From NCBI RefSeq assembly GCF_000739575.1, contig NZ_BBJO01000006.1:1-64000 (forward strand): DNA of 64,000 nt, in the 5' to 3' direction. The translations under genes were made by a program, and so were the position numbers. Positions 35,281 to 43,297 of this stretch are shown piece after piece (positions within the stretch are counted from its first letter, which is position 1; each line of letters opens with the position of its first letter). The notes under the pieces are model-generated. The model had not been told where the DNA came from. It worked only from the letters and a program-made list of their open reading frames with translations, and searched no databases. Source of the stretch: Halobellus rufus (GTDB taxonomy: Archaea > Halobacteriota > Halobacteria > Halobacteriales > Haloferacaceae).

Positions 35281-35292
35281 CGAACATATTCG
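35281..35292. promoter_or_regulatory. NarO-like site 5 (CGAACATATTCG)
   Basis: Exact CGAA-N4-TTCG match, 41 bases upstream of the ATG at 35239 and touching the TATA element, as for a class of archaeal activators that recruit TBP/TFB. Confidence 0.7.
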
Positions 35293-35309
35293 TCCGCGAC
35301 TGCCACCGA

Positions 35310-36197
35310 TCACATCTCGGCGCTCTGTTCGTCGATGGCGTCGGCCGCGATCGAGCGCCCGCGGGCGTTCAACTCGACCTCGTGGCGGACGCGGACCTCG
35401 TCTAAGACGTCGTGATCGATGAGCCGGACGAACAGCGCTTCGACCTCGTCGACCTCGATGCCGAGGAACGCGGGGATGTCGAACGGTGAGACGCCGGAGT
35501 ACAGCGCCATCAGCACCTGCTTGTCCTGCGTGGAGAGATCGAGCGACGTCTCGGTCTGCTCCTCGCCGATCCGGAGCAGCGAGCTCAGGATCTCCACGTG
35601 TCGGTTCGGCCCCGAGATGTACGTCTGCACGCTGGTGGAGTCGTCGGAGTGTTCGACCTCGATGACCTTCCGGCGCTCCTCTCTGACCGTCCGGTGACCG
35701 ATCTCGATGTCGCCGATGTCGTCGAGGGGGATCTCGACGAACCGCCCCGTGACGGTCGCGATGCTGACGACTTCGGCCTGCTCCTCGACCTTGAGCCGCG
35801 CGCCGACCCACTCGGTGTTCTGGACGACGCCGCCCTCGACCGCCGGGTGGCGGACGAGAAACTGCGTCGAGGAGAGGATCGCGTCGTAGATCGCCATCTT
35901 GAACTCCTCGAACTCCGCGGGCGCGACGAGGATGACGTCCTCGCCGTCGTCGAACTGGAGCGCGATATAGTCTGAGACGGTCGCGACGCGCTGGTTCACG
36001 TCGAAGCGCCCGCCGATCTGGTCGATGTCGGACAGCGGGAAGGTGCGCTTGCCGCCGGTCCCGGCGAGGACGATCCGCCGGTTCGACAGCAGAATCCGCC
36101 CGTTCGTCCACGCCGCGTCGTTGCGCTCGCGACCGTTTCTGAGCGCCTGCAGAAACCGCCCGCGCGTGTCCTCGATCTTCGTCTCACCGGGTTTCAC
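35310..36197 (-). CDS. cheF: CheF, chemotaxis-archaellum adaptor
   Basis: A 295-residue CheF-family protein that links phosphorylated CheY to the archaellum motor switch (FlaCE). KIEDTRGRFLQALRNGRE starts the protein. Two beta-rich PH-like repeats follow (ILLSNRRIVLAGTGG; ARLKVEEQAEVVSIATVTGR), then a C-terminal winged-helix-like part (DKQVLMALYSGVSPFDIPAF). GTG 36197 lies 6 bases after cheR and is within the che operon. Function is by family: CheF was identified in Halobacterium. Confidence 0.9.
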   Translation of the reverse strand: MKPGETKIEDTRGRFLQALRNGRERNDAAWTNGRILLSNRRIVLAGTGGKRTFPLSDIDQIGGRFDVNQRVATVSDYIALQFDDGEDVILVAPAEFEEFKMAIYDAILSSTQFLVRHPAVEGGVVQNTEWVGARLKVEEQAEVVSIATVTGRFVEIPLDDIGDIEIGHRTVREERRKVIEVEHSDDSTSVQTYISGPNRHVEILSSLLRIGEEQTETSLDLSTQDKQVLMALYSGVSPFDIPAFLGIEVDEVEALFVRLIDHDVLDEVRVRHEVELNARGRSIAADAIDEQSAEM

Positions 36198-36203
36198 GTC
36201 CGC

Positions 36204-37058
36204 TCACCTCCGCGCTGTCGAGGGCTGTTTCGCTCCCGTGTCGCGGTAGATCCTGAGCCGCTTTTCCACCGCCTCGAAGCGGTCGCGACACGAGGAGGGC
36301 ACGGTCTCTGTCATCCCGATCGTCAGGTATCCACCCGGTCTGACGGCCGAACCGAGCGTCTCGAAGATCGCCTCCTTGGCCTCGGTGTTGATGTAGATGA
36401 ACAGGTTCCGGCAGATGACCAGATCGAACGTCTGGGGGGGCTCCTCCTGCACCAGATCGTGGCGTCGGAACGAGACGAGGTCTCTGACCTCGTCGGTGAC
36501 GCGGTAGGCGTCGCCGTCGCGCTCGACGTACCGGTCGCTGTGCGCCAGCGGTTCGAGCTGCTCTTCGAGGTCGTTCGTCTCGGAGGCGCGGTACTCCCCG
36601 CGACGGGCGACCCGGAGGATCTCGGGTTTGATGTCGGTCCCGAGGATCTCGACGCGCCGGTGGTCGATCCGGTCGTCGCCGAGCGCCAGCATCGCCGCGG
36701 AGTACGCCTCCCGACCGTCCGAACACGCGGCGCTCCAGATCCGGACGCGCCCGGCGTCGCTGAGTTCGGCCAGTAGCTCCCGGAGGCCGTCCCACACGTC
36801 GGGGTTGCGGAAGAAGCTCGTGACGTTGACGCTGAGGGCGTTCAACAGCGCCTCCCGTTCGTCCGCTTCCTCCCGAAGGAGCCGCTGGTAGGCGTCGTAC
36901 TCCTCGACGTGTCGGCGTCGCATCCGCGCGGAGACGCGCCTGTCGAGGTAGGATCGGTTGTACGAACTGGTCGCGAACGACAGCGACGACTCGATGTACG
37001 CGAGCAGGTCGTCGAACGCGTCGGAATCGGCGTCCCGTTCGACGTCTCCGAGCCCCAT
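36204..37058 (-). CDS. cheR: CheR chemotaxis protein methyltransferase
   Basis: A 284-residue SAM-dependent enzyme that methylates glutamates of chemoreceptors. The N-terminal helical domain has YLDRRVSARMRRRHVEEYDAY, then VTSFFRNP. The SAM-binding part reads WSAACSDGREAYSAAML (the usual motif is SAGC-S-x-GEE, here Asp-Gly-Arg-Glu). FDLVICRNLFIYI is the usual catalytic-domain strand. ATG 37058 overlaps the cheA stop by one base (TGATG), so it is translationally coupled. Length is normal. Confidence 0.93.
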   Translation of the reverse strand: MGLGDVERDADSDAFDDLLAYIESSLSFATSSYNRSYLDRRVSARMRRRHVEEYDAYQRLLREEADEREALLNALSVNVTSFFRNPDVWDGLRELLAELSDAGRVRIWSAACSDGREAYSAAMLALGDDRIDHRRVEILGTDIKPEILRVARRGEYRASETNDLEEQLEPLAHSDRYVERDGDAYRVTDEVRDLVSFRRHDLVQEEPPQTFDLVICRNLFIYINTEAKEAIFETLGSAVRPGGYLTIGMTETVPSSCRDRFEAVEKRLRIYRDTGAKQPSTARR

Positions 37059-39469
37059 CAGTCGGCTGCCTCCTCTGCGTCTGGGCTGTCGTCGGCCGGC
37101 GGGGTCCACCCTCGCCGGGCCTGCTTGCCGCGGTCGGGGATCGGCAGCGAGTTGATGTCGAGTATCGGCACCACGTTCCCGTCGCCGACGACGGCGGTCC
37201 CGGAGAGCCCCTCGGTCCCCTTGAGCGGTCCCTGAAGCGGCGTGACGACGACCTCCTCCTGTCGGGCGACCCCGTCGCACCGGACGGCCACCTGCCGGTC
37301 TGCCGGGCGGACGCGGACGATCATCCCGTCGTGGTCCGACTCTGAATCGATCGACAGCGCGTCCCGAAGCCGGATCAGCGGGAAGATGTGGTCCTCGTGG
37401 ACGATGACCTCCGCGCCGTCGACCCGCTGGATCCGCTGCTGGGTGGAGATCTCGTCGATGTACTTGATCGGCACGCCGAACTCCCGATCGTCGATCTGGA
37501 CGAACAGGACCTTGATGATCGCGACCGTCACGGGCAGCCGAATCGAGATCGACGTCCCCTCCCCGAGCGTGCTGTCGACGTTCACGGAGCCGTCGAGCGA
37601 TTCGACCGTGGTCTTCACGACGTCCATCCCGACGCCGCGGCCGCTGACGTCCGTGATCTCGTCGTTGGTCGAGAACCCGGGGTGGAAGATGAGGTCGTAC
37701 ACCTCCTCGTCGGGGAGTTCAGCCAGTTTCTCCGGCGAGTGGACCCCCTTCTCGGCCGCCTTCTCTCTGATCACGTCGGCGTCGATGCCGGCCCCGTCGT
37801 CCTCGACGGTGATGACGACGGTGTCGTGTTCGCGCTCGGCGCGCAGCTCGACCGATCCGGTCCGGGACTTCCCCGCCGCCTCGCGCTCCTCGGGCGGCTC
37901 GATCCCGTGATCGACCGCGTTCCGGAGCACGTGCATCAGCGGGTCGGAGATCTCGTCGAGGATGGTCCGGTCCAGTTCGATGTCCTGTCCCTCCACGGAG
38001 AAGCGGACCTTCTTGTCCTCCTCGCGGGCGAGGTCGCGGACGAGCCGCGGGAACTTGTCGAAGACCTTCTTCAGCGGGATCAGCCGCATATCCATCACCG
38101 TGTCCTGCAGGTTCGAGGAGATCTTGTCCAGTTCGTCGATTGTGTCCTTGCCGGCGGTGTCGTCCGCGTCGATGGCCTGCCGGAGTTTGATTCGGCTGGT
38201 CACCAGCTGCTCGACGAGGCTGTGGAGTTCGTCCAACTGGTCGACGTCGACGCGGACGGACTTCACCTCCGAGATCGACGGCGTCGATCCCTCGGCGTCT
38301 CCGGCGTCGTCCGTGCCGTCGCTGCCGCCGGCGCGTTCGGACCGTTCCTCGGTGGCGGTCTTCTCTTCGTCTGCGGCCTCACCATCTGCGTCGGATTCCG
38401 CCTCGCTATCCGCGCTCGGCCCTTCATCGACGCCCGCGCTCGGGCCGTCGACGTCCGAGTCAGCGGTCGAGCTCTTTTCGTTCTCGGCCGCGGTGGCCGT
38501 ACTAGCGGTCGCTTCGGTGTCCTCCGCCGTGTCGTCCGACGAGGTGTAGGCGTCGACGACGGCGTCGACGGCGGCGGCCGCGGATTCGGCGTCGACGTCT
38601 CCGTCCTCCGCGGGGCTTTCCGAGCCCGCGGCAGGTGGCTCGTCAACGTCCGCGTCGGTTTCCGTGTCGCCCGCACGGTCGAGGAACGCACCGACGTCGG
38701 TCAGCGCCACCGACTCCACCTTCCAGATGTCGGTCAGCGCCGATTTGAGTTCCGCGCGGGAGGCGTCGGCGACGAACAGCACGACGTCGTCGCCGAACTC
38801 GCCCTCGGCGATCCCGTTCAGGCTCGGCTCCGCGCCGACGACGTCGAGGTCCTCCGGGAGCCCGTTGACGAACAGTCCGCCGTCGACGCCCTTCATGTCT
38901 CCCGTGTCGAGTTCGATCCGGGCCTGGTACAGGTGAGCCGCGTCAGCGAGCGCGGGGTCGCCCGCGTCGAGGAGATCCCTGGCCCGGTCCAGCGCCTCGT
39001 GGCCGCTCGTCCGTTCGGTCGTCGACGGCGTCTCCGCTTCCCCGTCGGCGTCGGCCGCCGCGGAGGAGGAGTCCGCATCGTCGGATTCCTGCGTAGGCTC
39101 CGCGGCCGCGCGGATCGATTCCACGAGGTCGCTCGGATCGCGCTGGGACTCGCCGTTGGACTCGATCTCGTGGAGGATGTCGAGGATCTCGTCCATCCCG
39201 TCGAAGACGAGGTCCATCCGCTCGGGCGTGACCTCGATCTCGCCGTTCCGAACCGCGTCGAGTAGGTCCTCGACGGCGTGAGCCACGGTCGCGGCGTTCT
39301 CGAAGCCCATCGCCCCGAAGTTGCCCTTCAGGGTGTGCGCCTGTCGGAAGATGTCGTCGATCGCCTCCGTGTCTTCGGGGTTCGCCTCCAGATCGAGGAG
39401 GGAGTTGTTCAACTGCGTGATACTCTCCTCCGACTCGGTGATGAATTCCTGGTATAGTTCGTCGTCCAT
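37058..39469 (-). CDS. cheA: CheA chemotaxis histidine kinase
   Basis: An 803-residue CheA. Residues 1-105 are the HPt domain with phospho-His45 in FRQAHTLKGN. A P2-like CheY/CheB-binding domain follows at about 175-270. An acidic low-complexity linker of about 125 residues separates it from the dimerisation helices, the HATPase (MHVLRNAVDHGIE, EDDGAGID, GRGVGMDV) and a CheW-like regulatory domain (FVQIDDREFGVPIKYIDEI). The long Asp/Glu/Ala/Ser linker is common in halophiles. It phosphorylates CheY and CheB; its genes cheB and cheR flank it. Confidence 0.96.
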   Translation of the reverse strand: MDDELYQEFITESEESITQLNNSLLDLEANPEDTEAIDDIFRQAHTLKGNFGAMGFENAATVAHAVEDLLDAVRNGEIEVTPERMDLVFDGMDEILDILHEIESNGESQRDPSDLVESIRAAAEPTQESDDADSSSAAADADGEAETPSTTERTSGHEALDRARDLLDAGDPALADAAHLYQARIELDTGDMKGVDGGLFVNGLPEDLDVVGAEPSLNGIAEGEFGDDVVLFVADASRAELKSALTDIWKVESVALTDVGAFLDRAGDTETDADVDEPPAAGSESPAEDGDVDAESAAAAVDAVVDAYTSSDDTAEDTEATASTATAAENEKSSTADSDVDGPSAGVDEGPSADSEAESDADGEAADEEKTATEERSERAGGSDGTDDAGDAEGSTPSISEVKSVRVDVDQLDELHSLVEQLVTSRIKLRQAIDADDTAGKDTIDELDKISSNLQDTVMDMRLIPLKKVFDKFPRLVRDLAREEDKKVRFSVEGQDIELDRTILDEISDPLMHVLRNAVDHGIEPPEEREAAGKSRTGSVELRAEREHDTVVITVEDDGAGIDADVIREKAAEKGVHSPEKLAELPDEEVYDLIFHPGFSTNDEITDVSGRGVGMDVVKTTVESLDGSVNVDSTLGEGTSISIRLPVTVAIIKVLFVQIDDREFGVPIKYIDEISTQQRIQRVDGAEVIVHEDHIFPLIRLRDALSIDSESDHDGMIVRVRPADRQVAVRCDGVARQEEVVVTPLQGPLKGTEGLSGTAVVGDGNVVPILDINSLPIPDRGKQARRGWTPPADDSPDAEEAAD

Positions 39470-39472
39470 TGG

Positions 39473-40663
39473 TCACTCCTCCTCCGCGAAGAACCGCAAG
39501 GCGCTCGAAGCGACGTCCTCGGCGGCCGCGACGACGTCGACGCATCCGGTCTCGATGGCCCGCCGCGGCATCCCGAAGATCGCCGAGGTTGCCTCGTCTT
39601 GGGCGACGGTGTGTCCGCCGCCGCGAGCGATCCGTCGCATCCCGTCGACGCCGTCGCGGCCCATTCCGGTGAGCAGGACCCCGCAGATCGGCCCCTCGAC
39701 GGTCTCGGCCGCCGACGCCATCGTCAGGTCGATCGCCGGACGGACGCCGTGGATCTGCTCGGTCTCTGTCAGTTCCAGTCTGAGCCGGCGGTTCCGGTCG
39801 CTCGTCGCGAGCAGGTGTTTCCCGCCGGGCGCGACGCGCGCCTGTCCAGCCTCGATCCGTTCGCCAGATTCGGCCTCTTCGACGGCGTACTCCGACCGCT
39901 CGTCGAGTCTGGCCGCGAACCGCTCGGTGAACCCCTCGGGCATGTGCTGGACGATCAGCACCCGGAGGTTCGCCGCGGGCGGCAACGCGGCGACGACGCG
40001 TTCGACGACGTTCGGTCCACCCGTCGACGCGCCGACGACGAGCGTGCCCACCTCGGGATACCGGCGTGCCGTCTCCCGATCCGGAGACGCCGACGCGGTC
40101 GTTCGGCTTGATTCCTCGGCATCGAGCGATCCAACCGTTGCTTCCGAATCGGGCGTGGTCGGCGACGGGGTTGCAGACCCCCTCGATTTCGCCGGTGATC
40201 GATCGGTGATAGCGGCCCGGGCGTCCGCGGTGAGGTCGACTCGGGCGGCGGATTCGACCTTCTCGACGAGTTCCTGTTTCACGCGCGGCATCGACGAGGT
40301 GACCTCGCCCCCGGGCTTCGTGACGAAGTCGACCGCTCCGCGGTCCAGCGCCTCGAACGTCACGTCGGCGTCTTCCTCGGTGTGCGCCGACAGCATCAAC
40401 ACGGGCGTCGGATGGTCGCGCATGATGGCGTCGACCGCTTCGAGACCGTTCATCGTCGGCATCTCGATGTCCATCGTGACGACGTCCGGGTGGCAGTCTC
40501 CCACGGTCTCGACGGCCTCGACACCGTTTTTCGCCTCGCCGACGACTTCCACGCCGCCGTCCTCGAGGAGGTTCCGGATCAGCGTCCGCATAAACCGCGA
40601 GTCGTCGACGACGACCGCGCGGGTAGCCCCGTCACCGCTTCCGGGGCCGGCGGCCGCGCTCAT
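39473..40663 (-). CDS. cheB: CheB methylesterase response regulator
   Basis: A 396-residue protein-glutamate methylesterase/deamidase. The receiver domain has phospho-Asp65 in VVTMDIEMPTMNG and a KPGG loop. A Ser/Thr/Ala linker (about 150-205) precedes the catalytic domain. That domain holds the Ser in GASTGGP, His in VQHMPEGF and Asp in LTGMGRDG, the full catalytic triad. ATG 40663 is used because the upstream frame is not conserved. It ends 3 bases before cheA begins, so cheB-cheA-cheR-cheF form one operon. Confidence 0.96.
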   Translation of the reverse strand: MSAAAGPGSGDGATRAVVVDDSRFMRTLIRNLLEDGGVEVVGEAKNGVEAVETVGDCHPDVVTMDIEMPTMNGLEAVDAIMRDHPTPVLMLSAHTEEDADVTFEALDRGAVDFVTKPGGEVTSSMPRVKQELVEKVESAARVDLTADARAAITDRSPAKSRGSATPSPTTPDSEATVGSLDAEESSRTTASASPDRETARRYPEVGTLVVGASTGGPNVVERVVAALPPAANLRVLIVQHMPEGFTERFAARLDERSEYAVEEAESGERIEAGQARVAPGGKHLLATSDRNRRLRLELTETEQIHGVRPAIDLTMASAAETVEGPICGVLLTGMGRDGVDGMRRIARGGGHTVAQDEATSAIFGMPRRAIETGCVDVVAAAEDVASSALRFFAEEE

Positions 40664-40802
40664 CGCCCGTCGCCCCCGCGTCGGTGGCCGTGACCCGCGG
40701 TCCCGGCACCGTGGTCGTGCCCGCACATCTCTGTCTCCGAGGTTCCGGACTCGGGGACTTAAGCACTCCCCGGCGAGAATCAGCCGTGATAATGGTGTGA
40801 GT

Positions 40803-40812
40803 ACATTTATTG
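40803..40812 (+). promoter_or_regulatory. TATA element upstream of cheW
   Basis: ACATTTATTG lies 61-70 bases before ATG 40873, implying a leader of about 35 nt in the divergent cheB-cheW intergenic region. Confidence 0.5.
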
Positions 40813-40872
40813 CCGGTCTGTCCGGTCTCGTAGACGACACCGGCGGCCCCATCGGTTGTCGGAATCACCACT

Positions 40873-41358
40873 ATGGCGCAGAACCAATCCGTGGCGGCGG
40901 GCCCATCCGACTCGGCCGCCACAGACGACGGCGACGCCACCGCCCGACAGATGCAGGTCCTCGAGTTCGAACTGGGCGAGGAAACGTACTGTGTCGACAT
41001 CGACTACGTCTCGGAGATCGTCGACCGCGGCTCGCTCACGACGGTCCCGAACGCCCCGGCGTACGTCGAGGGCGTGATGGACCTGCGGGGGCGTACCACC
41101 TCGATCGTGAACCCGAAGACGCTCTTGAACACGGACGACACCGGCGAAGCGAGTCGGATCGTCATCTTCGACGCGAAGCAGTTCGACGACGCCGCCGCGG
41201 TAGGCTGGCTGGTCGACGAGGTCGATCAGGTGGTCCGGGTCTCGATGGACGACGTCGAGGAGCCGCCGATGGAACACGGCGACTTCATCGAGGGCATCGT
41301 CCGCCGCGACGAGGACCTCGTCGTCTGGATCTCGCCGACGAAAACCGCCGATTCCTAG
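40873..41358 (+). CDS. cheW: CheW chemotaxis coupling protein
   Basis: A 161-residue CheW with an acidic 28-residue start and the CheW fold (LEFELGEETYCVDIDYVSEI, then PNAPAYVEGVMDLRGRTTSI). The family motif NLRG appears as DLRG. It links chemoreceptors to CheA. It is divergent from the cheBARF operon, as in other haloarchaea. Confidence 0.95.
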   Translation: MAQNQSVAAGPSDSAATDDGDATARQMQVLEFELGEETYCVDIDYVSEIVDRGSLTTVPNAPAYVEGVMDLRGRTTSIVNPKTLLNTDDTGEASRIVIFDAKQFDDAAAVGWLVDEVDQVVRVSMDDVEEPPMEHGDFIEGIVRRDEDLVVWISPTKTADS

Positions 41359-41367
41359 CTCGGGTTC

Positions 41368-42819
41368 TCACCCCGCGGCACGCCGTTCCGACGTCTGTTC
41401 CCGCTGAGCCGCCCTGAGCGCCAGCGCCAGCCCGGCGACGACGCAGCCACCGGCGACGCCGAACGCCGGGAGGTAGCCGACGCCGTCGGCGACCGCGCCC
41501 CCGACGACGCTCCCGAGGCCCCCGCCGAGGCTGCCGATGGCGGTGTACAGCCCGAGCGCTTCCGCGCGGGCCGACTCTGGCGCGAGTTCGGAAACGAGTC
41601 CGGTCGCGGTCACGGCGATGACGGCCCACGAGCCGCCGATCGCGAGGAACAGCGCGCCGACGACGAACAGGCCCGCGGGCGGTGCGACGGCCGCTCCGGC
41701 GACGGCGACCACCGGGAACGCTCCCGCGCGGAACAGCAGCGCGCCGGCCTGGAGCCGGAACGGGTCGTACGTCGCCGCCGCGCTCCCGGCGGCCGCGTAC
41801 GTCGCCGCGGAGGCCGCCGAACTCGCGATGAACAGCCCGAACACCTCGTCGGTCGCGTAGCCCGCGTCGACGAGGTACGCCGGAAGCGGGCCGAAGAACG
41901 CCGAGAACCCGGCGAAGAAGACCGTCGCGGCGAAGAGATAGCGCAGCAGCCTCTCGGAGAAGCGCTCTCGGAGACCCGCCAAGATACCCTGGTCCCGGGT
42001 AGCGCCGCCGCGGGACCGCCGGGCCGTCAGTTCCCGGAACGCCCAGTACATCCGTCCGGGGCCGAACGGCACGGCACGCGTGGCCCGCGCCGCAGTGCCG
42101 TTGGGGACAGCGACCCGCCGAGCGAGCCGTCGGAACCGCCTTTCGGAGACGTCCGTCGGCTCGGGGTACCGGAGGACGACGACGGCGATCCCGCCGAGAG
42201 TGACGACGGCGCTGAGGACGAAGAACAATCGCTTCGAGGCCAGCGGCGACAGCGCGAACCGGCTCCCGACGACCGCCGACCACGCGCCGCCGGCGACGAG
42301 TCCGGCCAGCCAGCCGTACCCCTGCACGTGGTTCAGCCGGCCGAACCGCCGCGGCCACGCGGGCGGGGCGTGCCCCTCCACGACGATCACGTTCAACACG
42401 GGTGCGGCGGCGGCGACGACGAACCACAGCGCCGCGTTGGCCAGCAGCACCGTCCACGGCGAGGAGAGGAAGGGCAGCAGGACGAAGACGGCCGCCGAGA
42501 GCCCGAGCGCGACGAGGACGAACGGCCGCCGGCGTCGCGTCCGCGCCACCAGCCGCCCCCAGAGGATCGCTCCCGGAGCGCCCGCGAAGGCGGCCGTCGC
42601 GGCGACGAGGCTGACGACGAGCGCGCCCGCCCCGAGGTCGATCGCGTACAGCGGGACGAGAAGCGACGCGGCACCGACGGCGGCGTAGCCCATCGCCCAC
42701 CCGTAGAGCCAGCCGTCCGTTCCGGGCGCGCCGCCGCCGTCGACGCCCCCGTCAGCGACCTCCGTCGGTGTCGGTTCCGCCGCGGTTGCGCCACCAGTTT
42801 CTCTCCCGCGTTCTCGCAC
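41368..42819 (-). CDS. MFS transporter
   Basis: A 483-residue major facilitator superfamily protein with about 12 helices. The N-terminal part is hydrophilic (ETGGATAAEPTPTEVADGG), then span 1 (GYAAVGAASLLVPLYAIDLG). The A-motif-like loop is GRLVARTRRRRPFVLVALGL and a second RRAL-type loop lies mid-protein. A Gly-rich helix GSLGGGLGSVVGGAVADGVG lies in the second half. The start is GTG 42819, chosen because CAACTATAGG on the minus strand (near 42843-42852) supplies a correctly placed TATA; ATG codons further upstream belong to non-conserved sequence. Substrate unknown; sugar or drug efflux types are closest. Confidence 0.85.
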   Translation of the reverse strand: MRERGRETGGATAAEPTPTEVADGGVDGGGAPGTDGWLYGWAMGYAAVGAASLLVPLYAIDLGAGALVVSLVAATAAFAGAPGAILWGRLVARTRRRRPFVLVALGLSAAVFVLLPFLSSPWTVLLANAALWFVVAAAAPVLNVIVVEGHAPPAWPRRFGRLNHVQGYGWLAGLVAGGAWSAVVGSRFALSPLASKRLFFVLSAVVTLGGIAVVVLRYPEPTDVSERRFRRLARRVAVPNGTAARATRAVPFGPGRMYWAFRELTARRSRGGATRDQGILAGLRERFSERLLRYLFAATVFFAGFSAFFGPLPAYLVDAGYATDEVFGLFIASSAASAATYAAAGSAAATYDPFRLQAGALLFRAGAFPVVAVAGAAVAPPAGLFVVGALFLAIGGSWAVIAVTATGLVSELAPESARAEALGLYTAIGSLGGGLGSVVGGAVADGVGYLPAFGVAGGCVVAGLALALRAAQREQTSERRAAG

Positions 42820-42928
42820 GTCCGGCGGAACGGCGGGGCGACCTATAGTTGTTGGCGGTCGGCGCGGGCCGAACACAGACGGCGTCGCGGTCGGCCGGTA
42901 GTGCGGACGCCGCTCTGGACACACCCGG

Positions 42929-43246
42929 TCAGACCGACTCGGAACTCGCTGCCCGCTCGTCGTCGCCGTCGCGGTCGAACAAGAGGTCGTAGGCCGGGTG
43001 TTTGTCGAGCACCGCACCGCAGTTCCGACAACTCGTGTGGAGCGACCGGTCCGCGTTCCAGCGATCTGTCCGGCGCACGACCGCGCCCGCCCGGAGTTCG
43101 TAGCGACCGCCGGAGGTCGAGACGTGGTCGAACGCGCGGCTCGCACACTCCGGACACGGATCGCGCATATCCGTCCAATCGTCCCTGTCGACCGCGGTGA
43201 TCGTGAACGACCGCCCGTCGGTCCTGACGCGAAATGATCGCTCCAT
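42929..43246 (-). CDS. zinc-ribbon protein, haloarchaeal
   Basis: A 105-residue protein with a short beta start (ERSFRVRTDGRSFTITAVDR), then CPEC and CRNC as zinc ligands about 45 residues apart, and the tail PAYDLLFDRDGDDERAASS. I do not recognise a family. A clean TATA (GTATTTAT, minus strand, 43271-43278) lies 25-32 bases before ATG 43246, supporting the gene and its start. It lies between the MFS gene and the nuclease-like gene, all on the minus strand with separate promoters. Confidence 0.75.
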   Translation of the reverse strand: MERSFRVRTDGRSFTITAVDRDDWTDMRDPCPECASRAFDHVSTSGGRYELRAGAVVRRTDRWNADRSLHTSCRNCGAVLDKHPAYDLLFDRDGDDERAASSESV

Positions 43247-43270
43247 CGTCCCGTCTGGTCCCGTCTTCAG

Positions 43271-43278
43271 ATAAATAC
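43271..43278 (-). promoter_or_regulatory. TATA element for the zinc-ribbon gene
   Basis: GTATTTAT on the minus strand, 25-32 bases before ATG 43246. Confidence 0.7.
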
Positions 43279-43297
43279 GTTCGGAGCCGCTCGCCGT

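Noticed and set aside
37388..39265. 625-codon plus-strand frame opposite cheA
   Set aside because: Antisense shadow of cheA; no domain.
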